A stretch of 64,000 nucleotides of DNA, from NCBI GenBank assembly GCA_022823185.1, contig JAJDXQ010000033.1:1-64000 (forward strand), in the 5' to 3' direction. The notes beneath the pieces were generated by a model. The model saw only the letters and a list, made by a program, of their open reading frames with translations. It was not told where the DNA came from and did no database searches. A program made the position numbers and the translations under genes. Positions 46,763-55,593 of the stretch are shown here, piece by piece; position 1 is the stretch's first letter, and each line of letters begins with the position of its first letter. This DNA is from Caldilineaceae bacterium (GTDB taxonomy: Bacteria; Chloroflexota; Anaerolineae; Caldilineales; Caldilineaceae).

Positions 46763-46796
46763 CTTTTTCAGGACCTGCATTTGGGGATCAGAGTAA

Positions 46797-48266
46797 CTAC
46801 GTAGCCCTATTGGTGTTTCCTTCATCACTTTCCTCGCGGGAACTGACGACCAGGATGTAGCCCTCTCTCCCTTCCACCTTGACCTGATCGCCGACATCGG
46901 CCGGCGCGGCTTCATCGGAAGATGCGCCGCGCAGTTGCGCGTTCCACAGCTCGCCCGCGAGGAGGACCTTGCCGCGGCCGTTTTCTGCAAAAGGCACGCG
47001 CACGGTCGCCAGCGAGCCAATCACGCCTTCGCTGCCGGTGGCGGTTCCCCTTCGCTGGGCCTCCACCACCTTGCCGCCTACAAAGAGGGCGAAGGCGCCC
47101 ATGGCGATGCCAAGCGAGATGATCGTCGCCCAGGGCACAGCCAGGCCCGGCGCATCGAAAAGCAGGACGCTGCCAAAGATGAATGCGACGGTGCCGCCCA
47201 ATGCGAGCGCGCCAAACGCCGGAGTGAACGCCTCGGCCACCAACAGAATCAACGCCAGACCGATCAGGGCCAGGCCGGTGAAATTCGCTTCCAGCTGGCC
47301 CAGTGAGTACAGCCCCAGCAGAAGGCTGATCAGACCGATCATGCCGGGAATGAATGTGCCCGGATTGTAGATCTCGGCGATCAGTCCAATCGAGCCGAGT
47401 GTCAGCAGAATCGTGGCCACGGTGGGGTTGCTGATGAAGTTCAGAAACTCTTGCAGGGGCGACAGCGGGCGCTGTACAATCCGGGCTCCCTCAGTGCGCA
47501 GCGTGCGCTCTTCGCCCTGAATCGTAATCACGAACCCGTCCATCTGATCGAGCAGGTCCGGCACGTCGGACGCGATGAAGTCGATCACGCCCAACTCGAG
47601 CGCGCGCGAGTCCGTGGCTGCGGCCGCCTCCTGCACAGCCGCGACAGCCCACTCCACCGCCTCTTCGCCGCGCCGCGAGGCCAGGTTTTCAATGTCGGCG
47701 CTGAGGATATTGACGACCTTCGCCTCCATCGTGTCGCCAATGTCCTCGCCCTGGCCGCCGACGGGGCTGGCCGCGCCGATACTGCTGCCGGGCGCCATCG
47801 CGGCTACGTGGCCGGCCAGCGTGATAAAGGTGCCCGCGCTGCCGGCCTGCGCCGCAGCGGGCGCGACATAGACAACCACCGGCACAGGCGAGGCCAACAT
47901 ATCCTGGACAATCTGCTTGGTGACATCGACGCTGCCGCCGGGCGTGTCCAGGCGCAGGATCACTGCCTCGGCCCCCTCCGCCTGCGCTTCTTCGATCGCT
48001 CCGCTGAGATATTGGCGCAGCACCGGCGTTACTGCCCCGCGAAACGTGAGCGTCAGGACAAAGGACGACTCTGTCTGCGAAGTGCTCCCCTGCTCCCGGC
48101 CGGCCGCAGTTGCGCCGCGCGCGCCGGCCGGGCTGGCCGCCTGCACACCGTCTATCACGGTCAGGAGCATGCCCAACAGCAGACAGGAGAGATAAAAGGT
48201 GCGGTAAAGAGAAATCAGCAGGGCTGGGCCTCTCCGTTTCGTGTTTTTCCTTCCGTGTTTAACCAT
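46797..48266 (-). CDS. NfeD-family membrane-bound serine protease
   Basis: This 489-residue long-form NfeD protein has an N-terminal signal/anchor (~20-42) followed by a ClpP-class serine protease domain (~75-270). That domain contains L-D-T-P-G-G-S-V-D-V, the likely nucleophile Ser in A-Q-A-G-S-A-G-T-F, and M-A-P-G-S-S-I-G-A-A with downstream residues for the Lys dyad. Four or five membrane helices (~285-400) and a C-terminal OB-fold (~415-480) follow. Such proteins cleave stomatin partners and influence membrane quality control; no stomatin gene is visible here. ATG 48266 has AGGAAG upstream. Confidence 0.9.
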   Translation of the reverse strand: MVKHGRKNTKRRGPALLISLYRTFYLSCLLLGMLLTVIDGVQAASPAGARGATAAGREQGSTSQTESSFVLTLTFRGAVTPVLRQYLSGAIEEAQAEGAEAVILRLDTPGGSVDVTKQIVQDMLASPVPVVVYVAPAAAQAGSAGTFITLAGHVAAMAPGSSIGAASPVGGQGEDIGDTMEAKVVNILSADIENLASRRGEEAVEWAVAAVQEAAAATDSRALELGVIDFIASDVPDLLDQMDGFVITIQGEERTLRTEGARIVQRPLSPLQEFLNFISNPTVATILLTLGSIGLIAEIYNPGTFIPGMIGLISLLLGLYSLGQLEANFTGLALIGLALILLVAEAFTPAFGALALGGTVAFIFGSVLLFDAPGLAVPWATIISLGIAMGAFALFVGGKVVEAQRRGTATGSEGVIGSLATVRVPFAENGRGKVLLAGELWNAQLRGASSDEAAPADVGDQVKVEGREGYILVVSSREESDEGNTNRAT

Positions 48267-48314
48267 CTGTCGTCTTCCTATCAACCGCCGGTGACCTGAT
48301 GCCCCGGCGACCGG

Positions 48315-50252
48315 TCACGGGCTGCCGCTGTGCAGTCTGTCCACCGCGTCCAACATCTCCACGACCGACTGGCGTCCGGCATCGCTGACCGCGCCCAACA
48401 TATGCGTCAACTCGTCGACACGCGCCGGCCCTTCGACCGGCTGTACGTCGGCGCCGGTGCGCAGCTCGCCGTCAGTTTCAAAAGTCTGTTTGCGTACGGT
48501 CAGGTGGAGGTCGGCAAACGCGGCCAGCTGGGGCAGATGGGTGATGCACAGCACCTGATGGCGCAGCGGACGACCATCGGCGCCGGCGGCCTCGTCATCA
48601 GAGGCGGCGGCAGCGGGCGGCTGCTGGCCGGTCAGATTCCAAAGTTTCTGGCCGACCACACCGCCGACGCGGCCGCCGATGCCCTGGTCGATCTCATCGA
48701 AAATCAGAATCGGCGTCTGGTCGGCCTGTGTAAGCGCCCCCTTCAGCGCAAGCATCAGGCGTGCGGTCTCGCCGCCGGAGGCCACCCTGGCCATCGGTTT
48801 GGCCGGCTCACCCGGGTTGGCGCTGATCAGGAATTCAACCCGATCAACACCGTTGCCGTCGAAGGCAACGCGCCGGCCGTCAGGCAGATAGGCGCCATCC
48901 TCCTGCTCCGCCATCTCCACCGCGACGGCGAAACGCGCGTGGCGCATATGCAACTGCGCCAATTCCGTCTCCACCTGCCGGGCCATCCGCTCGCCGGCTG
49001 TTGCCCGCGCCTGGCTCAGCTCTACGCCCAGGGCGCCGATCTCGCGCAGAAGCTTCTCTTCCTCTTCCTCCAACGCGGTCGTCTGCGCCTCCCAGTTGCT
49101 CAGCTCGTCCAGCTCTGCCTGCGCCGCGGCAGCGAAGGCCAGGATCTCATAGGTCGTGTCGCCGTACTTGCGCTTGAGATTGCTGATCACCGCCAGCCGC
49201 TCTTCGACTTCGGCCAGTCGGTCGGGATTGAACTCCAGCCCGTCGGCATAGCCCTGCAGATCCCGGGCCAGATCGGACAGCTCCTCCAGCAGTCCCTGGC
49301 CGGTCGCGGCCGCGGCCGCCATGCCATCGTCGATGCGGGCAAGCCGTTCGACGCGGCCGACGGCGTCGGCGAAGCCGTCGATGACCCCTGGCATCCCGCC
49401 TTCGCCCTCATTCAGAAGCGTTGCCGCGGCGTTCGCCAACTGCAAGAGCGTTTCGGCATTGCCCAGCCGTTTGCGCTCCACCTCCAGTTCATTCTCTTCA
49501 CCGGCCTCAAGGTCCGCCTCTGTAATCTCCCCTACCTGAAAGCTGAGCAGGTCGAGCCGCTGCGCGATGGCGCGCGCATCGCTGCGCAGCCGCGCCAACT
49601 CTCTGCGCGTCTGCTGGATCTGCCGCGTCTTTTCGGCCGCCTGGCCGCGCAGGGGCAGCAGGCCGCCGTACCGGTCCAGCAGGTCCACGTGTGTGCGGGG
49701 ACGCAGCAGATTCAGGTGCTCGCCCTGCCCATGAATGTCGACGAGCTGGGCGGCCACTTCACTCAGAAGCTGCCGCGAGACGGTGCGCCCATTGATGCGG
49801 CAGAAGTTTCGCCCGCCGCGGCGCACCTCCCGGCTGAGGATCAGCCTCTCCGGCGCATCCGGGTCGTCCAACCCTTCAGCTTCGATCAGACAGCGGATGT
49901 CGTCCGGGCCGGGGGCGCCGACCGGTTTGCCCGCCGGCATCGCGGCGTCCAGCTGGAAGACTGCTTCGATCTGCGCGCGGTCGGCGCCGGCCCGTACCAT
50001 GTCGGCCGTTGCCCTGTCGCCCAGCAGGAGCCCAATCGCGTCGATAATGATCGACTTGCCGGCGCCGGTTTCGCCGGTCAGAATATTGAGCCCGCTGTGA
50101 AAACGAAGATGCAGCCGGTCGATGATCGCGAAGTCGCGGATCTGAAGCTCGGTCAGTGTCGCGGACGGGTCGGCCCGTCCAGCGACCTCGGTCAGGAGAG
50201 ATGGTTGCGTCTGCCCCTCTTCAACAGAGGCGCGACGCGTTTGCGCAGTCAT
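48315..50252 (-). CDS. recN: DNA repair protein RecN
   Basis: This 645-residue SMC-like ATPase has Walker A I-L-T-G-E-T-G-A-G-K-S (~60), a central coiled coil (~210-430), the signature V-A-S-G-G-E-T-A-R-L-M-L (~490) and Walker B I-L-I-F-D-E-I-D-Q-G-I-G-G (~520). An insert with several Ala/Asp residues follows Walker B before the final C-I-T-H-L-P-Q-L-A box. It helps align and protect DNA ends in double-strand break repair. The opposite strand is open for 643 codons across the same region but shows no family features. Confidence 0.95.
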   Translation of the reverse strand: MTAQTRRASVEEGQTQPSLLTEVAGRADPSATLTELQIRDFAIIDRLHLRFHSGLNILTGETGAGKSIIIDAIGLLLGDRATADMVRAGADRAQIEAVFQLDAAMPAGKPVGAPGPDDIRCLIEAEGLDDPDAPERLILSREVRRGGRNFCRINGRTVSRQLLSEVAAQLVDIHGQGEHLNLLRPRTHVDLLDRYGGLLPLRGQAAEKTRQIQQTRRELARLRSDARAIAQRLDLLSFQVGEITEADLEAGEENELEVERKRLGNAETLLQLANAAATLLNEGEGGMPGVIDGFADAVGRVERLARIDDGMAAAAATGQGLLEELSDLARDLQGYADGLEFNPDRLAEVEERLAVISNLKRKYGDTTYEILAFAAAAQAELDELSNWEAQTTALEEEEEKLLREIGALGVELSQARATAGERMARQVETELAQLHMRHARFAVAVEMAEQEDGAYLPDGRRVAFDGNGVDRVEFLISANPGEPAKPMARVASGGETARLMLALKGALTQADQTPILIFDEIDQGIGGRVGGVVGQKLWNLTGQQPPAAAASDDEAAGADGRPLRHQVLCITHLPQLAAFADLHLTVRKQTFETDGELRTGADVQPVEGPARVDELTHMLGAVSDAGRQSVVEMLDAVDRLHSGSP

Positions 50253-50340
50253 GGAATCTAAGGTGCGTCCTTGTCGTAACGGTCCTGAAGCTCTCTGGCT
50301 TTCATTCTAGCACATTTGGACGGGCGCATGGAAGGGGAAC

Positions 50341-50378
50341 TGCAGTGATCAGTGGCTAGTGATCAGTGGTCAGTGGGG
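50341..50378. repeat. Dispersed GTCAGTGG-type repeat, copy 3
   Basis: ACTGCAGTGATCAGTGG, then CTAGTGATCAGTGGTCAGTGG-like words (starting about 50338). These are nearly the same order of words as at 12214-12251. It is intergenic, between recN and tatA, which diverge. Confidence 0.65.
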
Positions 50379-50593
50379 GGTGTCCTCCCGCACAATGGAA
50401 GCCGCTTGAGGCTGACCGTCCCAAAGCAAGGAGAGGGTGGAGAGAAGTGAGGAGAGAGAAAGACAGGTAAACGCGAGGAGCGGGGCAGATTGTGGTAAGG
50501 ACCGGGCTATTGCTGGGAAATTCGACTGAATCCTGGTACCCGTTTCTCCTGGCAACGCCAAATCTGGTCCGCATCCCTCTGCACGATTCATAT

Positions 50594-50621
50594 TTGTCGC
50601 ATGGGGGAATCGTGATATAAT
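50594..50621 (+). promoter_or_regulatory. Predicted promoter of tatA
   Basis: Extended -10 TGA-TATAAT (50613-50621) is preceded at 16 bp by TTGTCG (50594-50599). Transcription would start near 50628, about 64 bases before ATG 50692. The rest of the 50253-50691 gap holds the repeat above and no gene. Confidence 0.65.
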
Positions 50622-50691
50622 GCAGCGATTGAAGGCCTTTGATCAATATCGCCAATGCGCTCCGCATACTGTGAGCTAAGGAGCTTAGCAA

Positions 50692-50967
50692 ATGCTTATT
50701 CTAGGAAATGCAGCGCCGTTCCTCTTGCTGGGTCCGACTTTGGGTCCAACCGAGTTGATTCTGATTCTGGTGATTGTCATTATCTTCTTTGGCGTTGGGC
50801 GGCTGCCGGAGGTGTTCGGCGGGCTGGGTCGCGGTATCCGCGAATTTCGCCGGGCCGCCAAGGACGAGGCAGAAGACGAAGATTCAGAGACAACGGACGC
50901 GCCCCCTGCTGCCGAGAGCGCTGCGCCTGCGGTAACCTCTGAGCCGAATCCACCTGAGAAGGCGTAA
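50692..50967 (+). CDS. tatA: Twin-arginine translocase subunit TatA
   Basis: This 91-residue protein has a short N-terminal membrane helix containing G-P-T-E-L-I-L-I-L-V-I-V, the hinge F-G-V-G-R-L-P-E-V, an amphipathic helix (G-G-L-G-R-G-I-R-E-F-R-R-A) and an acidic, proline-rich tail. These are the TatA/E features. It forms the pore-like part of Tat export. At least two Tat-type signals occur in this window (genes at 42106 and 59765). ATG 50692 has AAGGAG upstream. No tatC is adjacent. Confidence 0.93.
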   Translation: MLILGNAAPFLLLGPTLGPTELILILVIVIIFFGVGRLPEVFGGLGRGIREFRRAAKDEAEDEDSETTDAPPAAESAAPAVTSEPNPPEKA

Positions 50968-51032
50968 CGTCCGTTTTGATTGCCGCTTACGCCAGGGCCT
51001 CGACATAAACGAACGGACAGACTGGAAACTTT

Positions 51033-51066
51033 ACGAGAAGGCCGGGTTGGCCTTCTCGTTTCTGTC
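51033..51066 (+). terminator. Rho-independent terminator after tatA
   Basis: A perfect 11 bp stem (ACGAGAAGGCC at 51033-51043, GGCCTTCTCGT at 51049-51059) has a GGGTT loop and a following TTCTGTC. Confidence 0.8.
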
Positions 51067-51218
51067 AGCGCTCTCAATCTGAATCATTCTGCGCAGTTGC
51101 CCAGGACCTGTTTGATTGCCGCTGATCACAGTGGGACAGGCAGACGATCAGATAGCCGGGTGTTTGGGCGTTTTGTCTACGATGGCAGGCGCATCAGGTC
51201 ACACGACCGAGGTGAACG

Positions 51219-51437
51219 ATGGATGTCTTTTTTATGATTGCGACAGTAATTATTGCCCTCACATTGATTGCGTTCGTGCTGTTGCAAGGTCAGGGTAGTG
51301 GGTTGGGCACCGCTTTTGGGGGCGATGCCGGCATTCAGCGCACCCGCCGCGGCGTAGAGAAAACGATGTTCAATCTGACGCTGACATTAGCGTCGCTGTT
51401 TCTCCTGCTCAGTCTCGTGACAGTCGCCCTTCGCTAG
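51219..51437 (+). CDS. secG: Preprotein translocase subunit SecG
   Basis: This 72-residue protein has two membrane helices (~3-22 and ~50-70) and the conserved loop V-L-L-Q-G-Q-G-S-G-L-G-T-A-F-G-G. It is the small subunit of the SecYEG channel. ATG 51219 has GAGGTG upstream. It lies between tatA and a binding-protein gene, on the same strand as both. Confidence 0.93.
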   Translation: MDVFFMIATVIIALTLIAFVLLQGQGSGLGTAFGGDAGIQRTRRGVEKTMFNLTLTLASLFLLLSLVTVALR

Positions 51438-51478
51438 AAAAGAGGGGGCGCAGCTCACGTGCCTCTGTAATTTTTCCC

Positions 51479-53269
51479 ATGTCGGAACAACAGCCATTCG
51501 GGAGGTCGGGCACTCCGGGGGATGCCGGAACGGCCCAGACGCCTCGGTTGCATACGACCCCTTCTTCCGGCTATCTGCCGGGGCCGGCTGCGCCTCAGGC
51601 CACGCCCGCGCCTTTGGGCCGATATATCCGGTGGCAGTTGCTGCTGGCCGTTGCGGGGATCATTGTTCTGACGCTTCTGATGGGCGTAACCGCCTACAAC
51701 GTCTCCACGGTGCTGGTCCCGGAGCGCGGCGGCGTCTTTCGCGAAGGCGTTGCCGGCAACCCCCAATACATCAATCCACTCTTGTGCCACACCCACGACA
51801 TCGACCGTGATCTGTGCAGACTCCTCTTTCGCGGTCTGACACGGCTCGATCAACGGGGCCGTGTCGTGCCGGATCTGGCCGAACGTTGGACAGCGCCGGA
51901 TGGTCTCGTTTATACCTTTATCCTGCGTGAAAATCAGTTCTGGCACGACGGCAGACCCGTTACCATCGATGATGTGCTGTTTACAATCGAGATGATGCAG
52001 AACCCGGATGCGCCGATTCTGCCCGACCTGGCAGAGCTGTGGCGTTCAGTCACGGTGGAACCGGTCGACGAGCACACAGTGCGTCTTCTGCTGGACGAAC
52101 CCTTTGCCCCTTTCCTCGACTTCACAACGGTGGGACTGCTGCCAAAACACATCTGGCAGGACGTGCCCCCGTCCGAACTGCTCACCAGCCCCCTGAATTC
52201 ACGCCCGGTTGGCAACGGCCCGATGCAGGCAACCTTGACATCGGCGGAATTCATACGGTTGGAGCAAAGCCCGTTTTCCAATGGCGCCATCCCGATGGTG
52301 TCGGCGCTCGAGTTCCATTTTTATCCCGACTATCCATCGATTTACGCGGCCTACGCCGAAGGCGAATTGGATGGCGTGAGCCAGGTAATGCAGTCGGATA
52401 TCGCTCTCGCGCAGGCCCGCACCGATCTGCAGCTCTTTTCAGCCCCTCTATCGACCTATGTCGGTGTCATTTTCAATCTGCAGAATCCGGACGTTCCCTT
52501 TTTGCAGGATGCGAACGTGCGCCGCGCGCTCTATCATGCCCTGGACCGCGACCGGCTTCTTGATGATGTCATCGGCGGGCACGGCGTGCTGGCGTCGTCC
52601 CCCATCCCGTCGAACAACTGGGGGCACGCGTCTGATACCCCCTCCTATGACTATGACCCCAAGGAAGCAAGACGCCTGCTGGATGAAAGCGGCTGGGTTG
52701 ACACGGACGGCGACGGCACGCGTGACCGGGACGGGCTGCCGATGCAGCTCATCCTTCTCACGAACGATGGTCCGAACCGCATCGCGCTGATCGAACAGAT
52801 CGCGGCCGATTGGCGGGCGGTCGGCGTCCGGGTGGCGGTGGAGAGTGTCAGCTTCGCCGGTTTCATCACTGATTTCCTGATGCCGCGGCGCTTTGAGGCC
52901 GCGCTCCTCAGCTGGGATATCAGCGGCGACCCTGATCCCTTCCCTCTCTATCACAGCAGCCAGATTGTTACAGGCCAAAACTTTGGGGGATGGTCGAATC
53001 AGGAGGCGGATGCTCTGATGATCGAGGCGAGGAGCATGGTGGACCCGGACAAACGCAAAACGCTCTATGCGCAGTTCCAGCATATCTTTGCCGCCGATGT
53101 GCCGGCCATCCCTCTCTACTACCCTGTGTATACCTACGGCGTCAGCGAACGCGTCAAGGCAGTTCAGATTGGTCCGTTGAACACGCCGGCCGACCGGTTC
53201 GCGACTTTCCCTGACTGGTATATCCTCACCCGGCGGGTGCCCGCAAACCAACAGTTGAGCGGGAATTAG
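51479..53269 (+). CDS. Family-5 solute-binding protein with N-terminal membrane anchor
   Basis: This 596-residue protein of the peptide/nickel-binding class (SBP_bac_5) has G-N-P-Q-Y-I-N-P-L-L near residue 92 and L-A-E-R-W-T-A-P-D-G-L-V-Y-T-F near residue 138. It also has T-I-D-D-V-L-F and D-P-K-E-A-R-R-L-L-D-E-S-G-W near residue 400, followed by a calcium-loop-like D-T-D-G-D-G-T-R-D-R-D. It has no lipobox. A cytosolic proline-rich segment of about 50 residues precedes a membrane helix (~53-75), so it is a type II anchored protein. No permease or ATPase is adjacent, which is unusual for a transport protein; a sensory or chaperone-like role is possible. Confidence 0.85.
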   Translation: MSEQQPFGRSGTPGDAGTAQTPRLHTTPSSGYLPGPAAPQATPAPLGRYIRWQLLLAVAGIIVLTLLMGVTAYNVSTVLVPERGGVFREGVAGNPQYINPLLCHTHDIDRDLCRLLFRGLTRLDQRGRVVPDLAERWTAPDGLVYTFILRENQFWHDGRPVTIDDVLFTIEMMQNPDAPILPDLAELWRSVTVEPVDEHTVRLLLDEPFAPFLDFTTVGLLPKHIWQDVPPSELLTSPLNSRPVGNGPMQATLTSAEFIRLEQSPFSNGAIPMVSALEFHFYPDYPSIYAAYAEGELDGVSQVMQSDIALAQARTDLQLFSAPLSTYVGVIFNLQNPDVPFLQDANVRRALYHALDRDRLLDDVIGGHGVLASSPIPSNNWGHASDTPSYDYDPKEARRLLDESGWVDTDGDGTRDRDGLPMQLILLTNDGPNRIALIEQIAADWRAVGVRVAVESVSFAGFITDFLMPRRFEAALLSWDISGDPDPFPLYHSSQIVTGQNFGGWSNQEADALMIEARSMVDPDKRKTLYAQFQHIFAADVPAIPLYYPVYTYGVSERVKAVQIGPLNTPADRFATFPDWYILTRRVPANQQLSGN

Positions 53270-53368
53270 GGTTTCCTCCTGTCATCCGATCACGTACAAT
53301 TGGCCGACTTTCTCTCGTCGCGGAAACGTCAAAACGACAACGCAGGCCGTACATTCTCTCAAAACGAT

Positions 53369-53398
53369 TTGACAGGTACGATGCGCGCATGATATAAA
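53369..53398 (+). promoter_or_regulatory. Promoter of tRNA-Leu
   Basis: TTGACA (53369-53374) and TGA-TATAAA (-10 at 53393-53398) are spaced by 18 bp. The start of transcription falls just before the tRNA at 53412. Confidence 0.7.
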
Positions 53399-53411
53399 TT
53401 TAGCTTACTGA

Positions 53412-53495
53412 GCCGCAGTGGCGGAATAGGAAGACGCGCTACGTTCAGGGCGTAGTGGGCATTAGCTCGTGGGGGTTCAAATCCCTCCTGCGGCA
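53412..53495 (+). tRNA. tRNA-Leu (CAG)
   Basis: This is an 84-base type II tRNA. The acceptor GCCGCAG (53412-53418) pairs with CTGCGGC (53488-53494), with discriminator A. The anticodon loop TTCAGGG within the CTACG/CGTAG stem gives CAG. A long variable arm and the T-arm GGGGGTTCAAATCCCTC are present. CCA is not encoded. Confidence 0.95.
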
Positions 53496-53628
53496 TCTAA
53501 GGGACCCAGATGATTCGTCCGGGTTCCTTTTGTTCTTATCCTGTCGTGTTCAGAGTTCCCTCGGGCCGCGTCCTTTCCGGCAGGGACGCAGTCAATCTTT
53601 GCGCGACGCTGTCTGCCGAGCAAAGCCG

Positions 53629-54069
53629 ATGGGTCTTGTCCGAGTCCCGCTCAATCCAAGCCCGCATGATGAACGACGCCAGCGCCACCCGGCCTATCCG
53701 GCCCTGCTGTTGCTGGCGGTGGTCGTTGGGCTGTATTTTCTGTTTCAGCATGTAGAGCAGCTGCGCGAGTTAAGCGCGGTGCGGGCGCAGGTCGCCGACA
53801 TGGAGCGGAATATCGCCCTCGGCCAGCAGAACACGCTGGATCTGGAGGCACAGCTGCGTTACGCGACAAGCAACGAGTATGTCGTGCAGATGGCGCGCGG
53901 CGAATTGGGCTACATTCAGGAAGGAGATGAGGTCTACATTCTGTTGGACGCCCCCTCCGCCCAGGTGGGGAACGCGCCAACTGCCCCGGACCCGGTCGCG
54001 GAGGAAGGTTCCTTCCGCCCCCTGGATTGGAGCTGGTGGCAGTCCTTGTTCCAGCAGTTGCAGAAGTAG
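53629..54069 (+). CDS. FtsB/DivIC-like septum formation initiator
   Basis: This 146-residue protein has a short cytosolic N-terminus, one membrane helix (~23-43, L-L-L-L-A-V-V-V-G-L-Y-F-L-F) and a coiled coil (~45-80). A Y-V-V-Q-M-A-R-G-E-L-G-Y-I-Q-E-G-D-E-V segment follows; it is the FtsB/DivIC hallmark, where EL(G/R)Y precedes GE. The tail is Trp-rich. It is probably part of the divisome FtsQLB-type complex. ATG 53629 is the first start beyond the tRNA. A GC palindrome follows at 54081-54096. Confidence 0.8.
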   Translation: MGLVRVPLNPSPHDERRQRHPAYPALLLLAVVVGLYFLFQHVEQLRELSAVRAQVADMERNIALGQQNTLDLEAQLRYATSNEYVVQMARGELGYIQEGDEVYILLDAPSAQVGNAPTAPDPVAEEGSFRPLDWSWWQSLFQQLQK

Positions 54070-54125
54070 CTTGAATAGGCCCCCGGTCGACCGGGGCGCT
54101 GTGTCAGAAGCGCACGGCGTGAAAT

Positions 54126-54154
54126 TTGACGGCGTGCGGTGGGTGTGTTACACT
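54126..54154 (+). promoter_or_regulatory. Promoter of the initiator tRNA
   Basis: TTGACG (54126-54131), 17 bp, then TGT-TACACT (-10 at 54149-54154). It lies immediately upstream of the tRNA at 54167. Confidence 0.7.
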
Positions 54155-54166
54155 ACCTTTTACTGT

Positions 54167-54238
54167 TGCGGGGTGGAGCAGTGGCAGCTCGTCGGGCTCA
54201 TAACCCGAAGGTCGCAGGTTCGAATCCTGCCCCCGCTA
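54167..54238 (+). tRNA. tRNA-fMet (CAT), initiator type
   Basis: The cloverleaf has anticodon loop CTCATAA on a stem ending in three G:C pairs (CGGG/CCCG), the hallmark of initiator tRNA. Bases 1 and 72 (T and T) do not pair, as expected for an initiator. The T-arm is GCAGGTTCGAATCCTGC. The D-loop is short. CC follows, but not A. Confidence 0.9.
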
Positions 54239-54254
54239 CCTCAGTTTCATAAAG

Positions 54255-54288
54255 CCGCCGAACCGCGATCGGTCGGCGGTTCATTTTT
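54255..54288 (+). terminator. Terminator after initiator tRNA
   Basis: CCGCCGA (54255-54261) pairs with TCGGCGG (54273-54279), an inner CCG/CGG pairs around CGAT, and TTCATTTTT follows. Confidence 0.7.
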
Positions 54289-54325
54289 GACTTAAGGGTG
54301 TACGAGTCACAGTCTGTTTTGGCCC

Positions 54326-54399
<74 letters not shown>

Positions 54400-54432
54400 C
54401 TTTCCGTACGACACTAAAATCGACAGGCAATG

Positions 54433-54463
54433 GGCATGGCCGCCAGCGCGGCCGTGCCTTTTT
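54433..54463 (+). terminator. Rho-independent terminator after tRNA-Met
   Basis: GGCATGGCCGC (54433-54443) pairs with GCGGCCGTGCC (54448-54458), with one non-Watson-Crick position, followed by TTTTT. Confidence 0.8.
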
Positions 54464-54509
54464 GCATATTTCTCCTCAAATGGGCGCCAAACGGATACCG
54501 TGTCCGCGT

Positions 54510-55580
54510 TCAGTCGGGAATCCGATATGAACTGGCCTGAATACAGGTAACACCCTCGCTGTCCTGACCATAGTAGGCGGTGCAGATTGAGCCGTCGGGG
54601 CGCTGAACGGAGGTAGGATACCCCAGATCCCCGTTGGGAAAGTCATCCCGCAGGATCAGTTCGTTGTCGATGTCCCAGCTCGCGCCCCCGTCGTTGCTCA
54701 GGCAGGCGCGAATCCCGAAAGGCGCCCAACGGCAGCCGTAGACGCAGAGCAGGCGTCCGTCCTGCAGGCGCAGCATGTGGGGCGGCAGGCCGCGCATCGG
54801 AGTCGGCTGCGCGCTGCTCCAGGTGCGTCCGCCGTCGTCCGAATGACACTGGTAGAGATGATAGTTGCCTTCTTCGTGCGTGCGCAGCAGCGCCAGCACG
54901 CGTCCGCCCGGCAGCGCGAGCAGGGCGGGTTCGAAGAAGCCGATCGTATCATCGACCGCGAGCAGGCGGGCGCCGCGCCACGTGCGGCCCTGGTCGTAGG
55001 AGGGCACGACAAATGAGGGGCACGGGACCTGGCTCTCATCGTAGCATGGCAGCAGCAGGCTCCCGTCTTCCAGTTCGGTAATCGGGCGCAGCGTGTACCC
55101 GGAGACGAAGGGGGAGACATCGACGCGGGCGCTCCCGTCCCACGTGCGCCCGCCATCCTCCGAGCGATGGACATAGGTGCCCTCTGCCACCGGGAAAGAG
55201 CCGGCCCAGGCAAACCCCTCGCTCCGTCTGTAGCGTGCGTAGGCCGCGTCGGCGCCGGCTGCGTCCAGCGAGACAAAGTTGTTGCGCGCCGTATTGACCA
55301 GCAGCACACCGCTGGAAAGCTGCGCCATGCCGGGGTCGTCCATACCGGCGAAGTCGTAACCGGCGATCACCTGCGGCCCCTGCCAATTCTGTCCGCCGTC
55401 CTCGGAGCGCAGCAGCATATTGAGCAGGCTCGGGTCGAGATGCGTGATGGCGGGGCGGCGCATCGCCTCGCAGAAGGCCAGCACCCACTCCCCGTCCTGC
55501 AGGATCTTGATGTCGGGCCAGGCGCAGTAGGCGTGGGGGTTCTTGTAGATCAACTGGTGCGTCAGGTGCGGTGGGCGCAT
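54510..55580 (-). CDS. Sialidase-like exo-glycosidase family protein (BNR repeats)
   Basis: This 356-residue six-bladed beta-propeller protein has five Asp-box repeats of the S-x-D-x-G-x-x-W type: S-E-D-G-G-Q-N-W (~63), S-E-D-G-G-R-T-W (~140), S-Y-D-Q-G-R-T-W (~193), S-D-D-G-G-R-T-W (~248) and S-N-D-G-G-A-S-W (~295). There is no signal peptide, so it should be cytoplasmic, unlike secreted sialidases. It is the last gene of the minus-strand sugar-import unit, after two dehydrogenases. It may cleave a sialoside-like or other glycoside after import. Catalytic residues were not assigned. Confidence 0.8.
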   Translation of the reverse strand: MRPPHLTHQLIYKNPHAYCAWPDIKILQDGEWVLAFCEAMRRPAITHLDPSLLNMLLRSEDGGQNWQGPQVIAGYDFAGMDDPGMAQLSSGVLLVNTARNNFVSLDAAGADAAYARYRRSEGFAWAGSFPVAEGTYVHRSEDGGRTWDGSARVDVSPFVSGYTLRPITELEDGSLLLPCYDESQVPCPSFVVPSYDQGRTWRGARLLAVDDTIGFFEPALLALPGGRVLALLRTHEEGNYHLYQCHSDDGGRTWSSAQPTPMRGLPPHMLRLQDGRLLCVYGCRWAPFGIRACLSNDGGASWDIDNELILRDDFPNGDLGYPTSVQRPDGSICTAYYGQDSEGVTCIQASSYRIPD

Positions 55581-55593
55581 GGCCGCCTCTTCC

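Noticed and set aside
48330-50261. A 643-codon open frame on the plus strand opposite recN
   Set aside because: It mirrors recN codon by codon, has no family motif, signal or ribosome site, and arises from the high GC of the true gene.
54081-54096. A 16 bp palindrome after the FtsB-like gene as a terminator
   Set aside because: CCCCGGTCGACCGGGG is perfect but has no following T-run, so a terminator cannot be claimed.
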